NCBI GenBank assembly: GCA_015063535.1
Contig: SVTY01000015.1
Span: 1-34,727, forward strand
DNA length: 34,727 nucleotides
Reading direction: 5' to 3'
Origin: Oscillospiraceae bacterium
Lineage (GTDB): Bacteria > Bacillota > Clostridia > Oscillospirales > CAG-272
Shown here: piece by piece, positions 32,806 to 34,727 of the stretch
Layout: each line of letters begins with the position of its first letter
How positions within the stretch are numbered: the stretch's first letter is position 1
Translations under genes and position numbers: made by a program
The notes under the pieces: model-generated
What the model was told of the DNA's origin: nothing
What the model saw: the letters and a program-made list of their open reading frames with translations, nothing else
The model's database searches: none

Positions 32806-33699
32806 ATGAATCCGATTGTAATTGCGGCTTTGGTTGTGGCGGCGATCGGTGCGGTTTGCGCCGTGATGCTGGTTTTGGCTTCCAAATTTTTTGCCGTAAA
32901 AGAAGACGAGACCTTTCAGAAGATTCGGGAATGTTTGCCCGGTGCCAACTGCGGTGCCTGCGGCTATGCGGGCTGTGATGGCTATGCCAAGGCACTTTGT
33001 GAGGAGCAGGGGATCAAGACCAATCTGTGTATACCCGGTGCCGATGCCACATCAAAGCAGATCGCCGAGCTGCTTGGCGTGGAATTTGAGGATGTGGTCG
33101 AGCAGGTGGCGGTGATCCACTGTTACGGAGATTGTCACCATACCTCGGTGAAGATGGATTATGTGGGCATTCAAAGCTGTGAGGCGGCGAAGCTGATGTA
33201 CGGCGGTGCGGGCAAATGCGTATACGGCTGTATGGGGCTGGGCGACTGCGCCCGTGTGTGTCCGCAGGGTGCCATTTGTATCGAAAACGGGATCGCTCAT
33301 GTGGATACCAGAAAATGCGTGGGATGCGGCTTATGTGCGAAAGCTTGTCCCCGAAATCTGATTGAGATCATAGAGGATACCAAGCGTGTGTTAGTCACGT
33401 GCAGTAACAAAGAAAAAGGAGCGGTGGCAAAGAGAAAATGCTCCAACGCTTGTATCGGCTGTAAGATTTGCGAAAAGAACTGTCCCGTTGGTGCGATCAA
33501 GGTGACGGACAATTTGGCGCATATTGATTATACGCTGTGCGAAAACTGCGATACCTGCGCCAAAAACTGCCCTGTTGGATGTATCTTTATTGCCGATTTT
33601 TCGGGCTTGCACCGACACAAGGAATCTCCTTGGGAGCAGGAAAAGGCAAAGGCGGAGAAAGCTTTGGCACAACATGCGCAAAAGAAAAACAATGCTTGA
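32806..33699 (+). CDS. rnfB: Rnf complex subunit RnfB, multi-[4Fe-4S]
   Basis: The protein has 297 aa. It is the ferredoxin-accepting entry subunit. One N-terminal membrane helix (about 3-27) is followed by the RnfB-specific cluster domain (CLPGANCGACGYAGCDGYA at 43-61). Several ferredoxin-type motifs come next: CMGLGDCARVCP, CVGCGLCAKACP, CIGCKICEKNCP and CENCDTCAKNCP. This is the longer clostridial form with extra clusters. The tail is lysine- and alanine-rich. AAGGAGG precedes the ATG. As in acetogens and other Clostridia, rnfB is last in the rnfCDGEAB order. No terminator hairpin was recognised directly after it. Confidence 0.95.
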   Translation: MNPIVIAALVVAAIGAVCAVMLVLASKFFAVKEDETFQKIRECLPGANCGACGYAGCDGYAKALCEEQGIKTNLCIPGADATSKQIAELLGVEFEDVVEQVAVIHCYGDCHHTSVKMDYVGIQSCEAAKLMYGGAGKCVYGCMGLGDCARVCPQGAICIENGIAHVDTRKCVGCGLCAKACPRNLIEIIEDTKRVLVTCSNKEKGAVAKRKCSNACIGCKICEKNCPVGAIKVTDNLAHIDYTLCENCDTCAKNCPVGCIFIADFSGLHRHKESPWEQEKAKAEKALAQHAQKKNNA

Positions 33700-33734
33700 T
33701 CCTTGCTGCTGCCGATCGTAGGAATATTTTCCGC

Positions 33735-33763
33735 TTTACAAACGCCTTGGCGTATGGTATAAT
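33735..33763 (+). promoter_or_regulatory. Promoter of the DUF4177 gene
   Basis: TTTACA (33735-33740), a 17-bp spacer and TATAAT (33758-33763) with extended TGG, 50 bp before the ATG. Confidence 0.82.
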
Positions 33764-33813
33764 AGGATAGGCGGCGGTCGCCGCTCAGCGAAACTATTAC
33801 GGAGGAACAAAAT

Positions 33814-34017
33814 ATGCAATATGTAGTGTTACAGGTTACATTAAAGGAAAAATTTATCGGAACGGGCTCGAAGAATCTGGCGCAGCTTGAAGAGGTCATC
33901 AACGAACAGGCAGCGAAGGGATACCGTCTCCATACGATCTCTACGGCATCGGCGGCAAGCTCCGGCTTTGGCGGAGGGGATCGCATCCAAGCGACGATGG
34001 TTTTTGAAAAGCTCTGA
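33814..34017 (+). CDS. DUF4177 domain small protein
   Basis: The protein has 67 aa and matches the short DUF4177 pattern: YVVLQVTLKEKFIG, then an amphipathic helix (LEEVINEQAAKGYRLHTIST), a glycine/serine turn and a final strand (IQATMVFEKL). These are small soluble alpha/beta proteins of unknown function, common in Firmicutes. TACGGAGGAAC lies before the ATG, with its own promoter, so it is independent of rnf. It is followed by a hairpin at 34033-34076. Confidence 0.82.
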   Translation: MQYVVLQVTLKEKFIGTGSKNLAQLEEVINEQAAKGYRLHTISTASAASSGFGGGDRIQATMVFEKL

Positions 34018-34032
34018 TCGTTTCTGACAGAT

Positions 34033-34076
34033 GTTGCCGAGGAAGCTTACGGATTTTTTCGTGATTCCTCGGCAAC
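34033..34076 (+). terminator. Long hairpin after the DUF4177 gene
   Basis: GTTGCCGAGGAA (34033-34044) pairs perfectly with TTCCTCGGCAAC (34065-34076). The interior TTACGG/TCGTGA adds imperfect pairs. The T run (CCTTTTT) begins eight bases beyond the stem, so termination is likely but not canonical. Confidence 0.6.
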
Positions 34077-34130
34077 AGAACTCCTTTTTGAAAACTCTTG
34101 AAAATAAAACAAAAAACTTTCAAAAAGGTA

Positions 34131-34159
34131 TTGACAAACAAAGAGGGATATGTTATAAT
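34131..34159 (+). promoter_or_regulatory. Consensus promoter of the tRNA-Thr/tRNA-Tyr unit
   Basis: TTGACA (34131-34136), a 17-bp spacer and TATAAT (34154-34159) with extended TGT; both hexamers are perfect. Confidence 0.92.
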
Positions 34160-34192
34160 ATATAACGTTCCGGTGATAAACCGAGCGAAAAC

Positions 34193-34267
34193 GCTGGTGT
34201 GGCTCAATGGCAGAGCAGCTGATTTGTAATCAGCAGGTTGATGGTTCGACTCCGTTCACCAGCTCCA
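34193..34267 (+). tRNA. tRNA-Thr (anticodon TGT)
   Basis: The 75-nt cloverleaf has acceptor GCTGGTG pairing with CACCAGC, discriminator T and encoded CCA. The D-arm is GGCTCAATGGCAGAGC, the anticodon arm CTGATTTGTAATCAG gives TGT, and the T-loop is TTCGACT. It is followed 27 bp later by tRNA-Tyr in the same transcript. Confidence 0.95.
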
Positions 34268-34294
34268 ACGGTTTCGCAACGGCGGAACCGATAT

Positions 34295-34379
34295 GGGGGA
34301 TTTCCCGAGCGGCCAAAGGGGGCAGACTGTAAATCTGTTGTCACTGACTTCGGTGGTCCGAATCCACCATCCCCCACCA
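34295..34379 (+). tRNA. tRNA-Tyr (anticodon GTA)
   Basis: An 85-nt tRNA with a long variable arm (GTCACTGAC-type hairpin), as expected for bacterial tRNA-Tyr. The acceptor GGGGGAT pairs with ATCCCCC, discriminator A, CCA encoded. The anticodon arm CAGACTGTAAATCTG gives GTA. It is a substrate of the Tgt encoded at 14998-16134. Confidence 0.95.
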
Positions 34380-34384
34380 TAAAG

Positions 34385-34423
34385 AAACGAACTTTTGTCT
34401 ACCAGACGAAAGTTCGTTTTTTT
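34385..34423 (+). terminator. Rho-independent terminator of the tRNA pair
   Basis: A 16-bp stem (34385-34400 with 34104+300 to 34119+300, that is 34404-34419) has one G-T pair and an ACC loop, and runs into seven T. It lies five bases after the tRNA-Tyr CCA end. Confidence 0.9.
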
Positions 34424-34442
34424 CATCTTTTAGGGGCATTTT

Positions 34443-34522
34443 CGGGCAAAAACAAGCAGAATAAGGGTAAAACGCGAGTCGGAGCGATCATTGAGACCGC
34501 AGCGGCTCTTATTTTTTGCCCG
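34443..34522. other. Imperfect long inverted repeat downstream of the tRNAs
   Basis: CGGGCAAAAA (34443-34452) is complementary to TTTTTGCCCG (34513-34522). Inside, AATAAG/CTTATT and GAGTCG/CGGCTC can also pair. It may be a folded RNA, a decayed repeat or a second terminator. The rest of 34424-34640 shows no gene and nothing else recognisable. Confidence 0.35.
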
Positions 34523-34648
34523 CAGGAGCGCAAAAGGCGTTCACCTAAAGTTCGTTATATGCTGCTGCAAGAAACGAAGAAAAGGTGCGGACAGCAGGAA
34601 TTGAACACTGTTCACAAAAAAGATGCACGAAAAAGTACGCCTTCCCCC

Positions 34649-34705
34649 TTTACAATGGGAGGATTTTGTGATATAATTAAGAGGTATATTTATACCCAAA
34701 TTTGG
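34649..34705 (+). promoter_or_regulatory. Promoter of the next gene, with overlapping palindromes
   Basis: TTTACA (34649-34654), a 17-bp spacer and TATAAT (34672-34677) with extended TGA. The initial transcribed region carries GGTATA-TT-TATACC (34683-34696) and, overlapping its end, CCAAATTTGG (34696-34705). Both palindromes are perfect and could be an operator. Confidence 0.7.
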
Positions 34706-34714
34706 TGGGAGTTC

Positions 34715-34727
34715 GACGGAGGTGCCA
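34715..34727 (+). promoter_or_regulatory. Ribosome-binding site of a gene starting beyond the window
   Basis: GACGGAGG sits at the last bases, with only five bases left in the window, so the start codon must lie just after 34727. The gene itself cannot be described. Confidence 0.6.

Overview
The window looks like a chromosomal segment of a Gram-positive anaerobe of the class Clostridia, probably a gut-type, uncultivated member of the Oscillospirales/Christensenellales neighbourhood. The placement is inferred from gene content: HprK, long-form HPF, a YlbF/YmcA-family protein between miaB and mutS, an alpha2-type glycyl-tRNA synthetase, an HrcA-type CIRCE operator, a clostridial rnfCDGEAB cluster, strong AGGAGG ribosome-binding sites and TTGACA-17-TATAAT promoters, many with an extended TG. 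Most of the window is conserved core genome. The left 3.8 kb is accessory.

Layout. (1) 1-3830 is a repeat-rich accessory island. It holds a two-gene, 4-bp-overlapping minus-strand operon: an M.EcoRI-family adenine methyltransferase followed by a DUF262 + HNH nuclease. The pair is enclosed by ~220-bp near-identical direct repeats and surrounded by four families of palindromic intergenic repeats. (2) 3844-5969 (minus) encodes a PrsA/parvulin-like lipoprotein and an overlapping single-pass membrane protein of unknown function. (3) 6151-8100 (plus) encodes HPr kinase/phosphorylase and a sugar-phosphate isomerase-type TIM-barrel protein. (4) 8263-18898 is a probable long operon for tRNA modification, mismatch repair and modulator proteases: miaB, a ylbF-family gene, mutS, mutL, tgt, tldD, tldE. 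A 119-bp palindromic repeat sits inside it after miaB. (5) 18989-22306 carries glyS with a small membrane protein, then a lipoprotein of the endonuclease/exonuclease/phosphatase fold. (6) 22371-23767 (minus) holds tRNA-Lys, a flavodoxin-domain protein and hpf. (7) 24061-26812 (plus) holds a TetR-DUF308 pair, a 74-aa membrane peptide gene with an operator-like palindrome, and a WYL regulator. (8) 26856-28457 (minus) holds hsp20 with a perfect CIRCE operator, and ribF. (9) 28710-33699 is the full six-gene Rnf complex. (10) 33814 to the end holds a DUF4177 protein, tRNA-Thr and tRNA-Tyr, and a strong promoter plus ribosome-binding site for a gene starting just outside the window.

How the genes relate. 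The Rnf genes form one ion-pumping ferredoxin:NAD+ oxidoreductase. MutS and MutL form the mismatch-repair pair, TldD and TldE the heterodimeric protease, and MiaB and Tgt modify the anticodon arm of tRNAs. The best candidate for a little-described system is the methyltransferase/DUF262-HNH module. It has the layout of a restriction-modification pair, but its effector is a GmrSD-type DUF262 nuclease rather than an EcoRI-like endonuclease, and it sits between recombinogenic repeats. All functional statements come from reading motifs and context; no database search was run.
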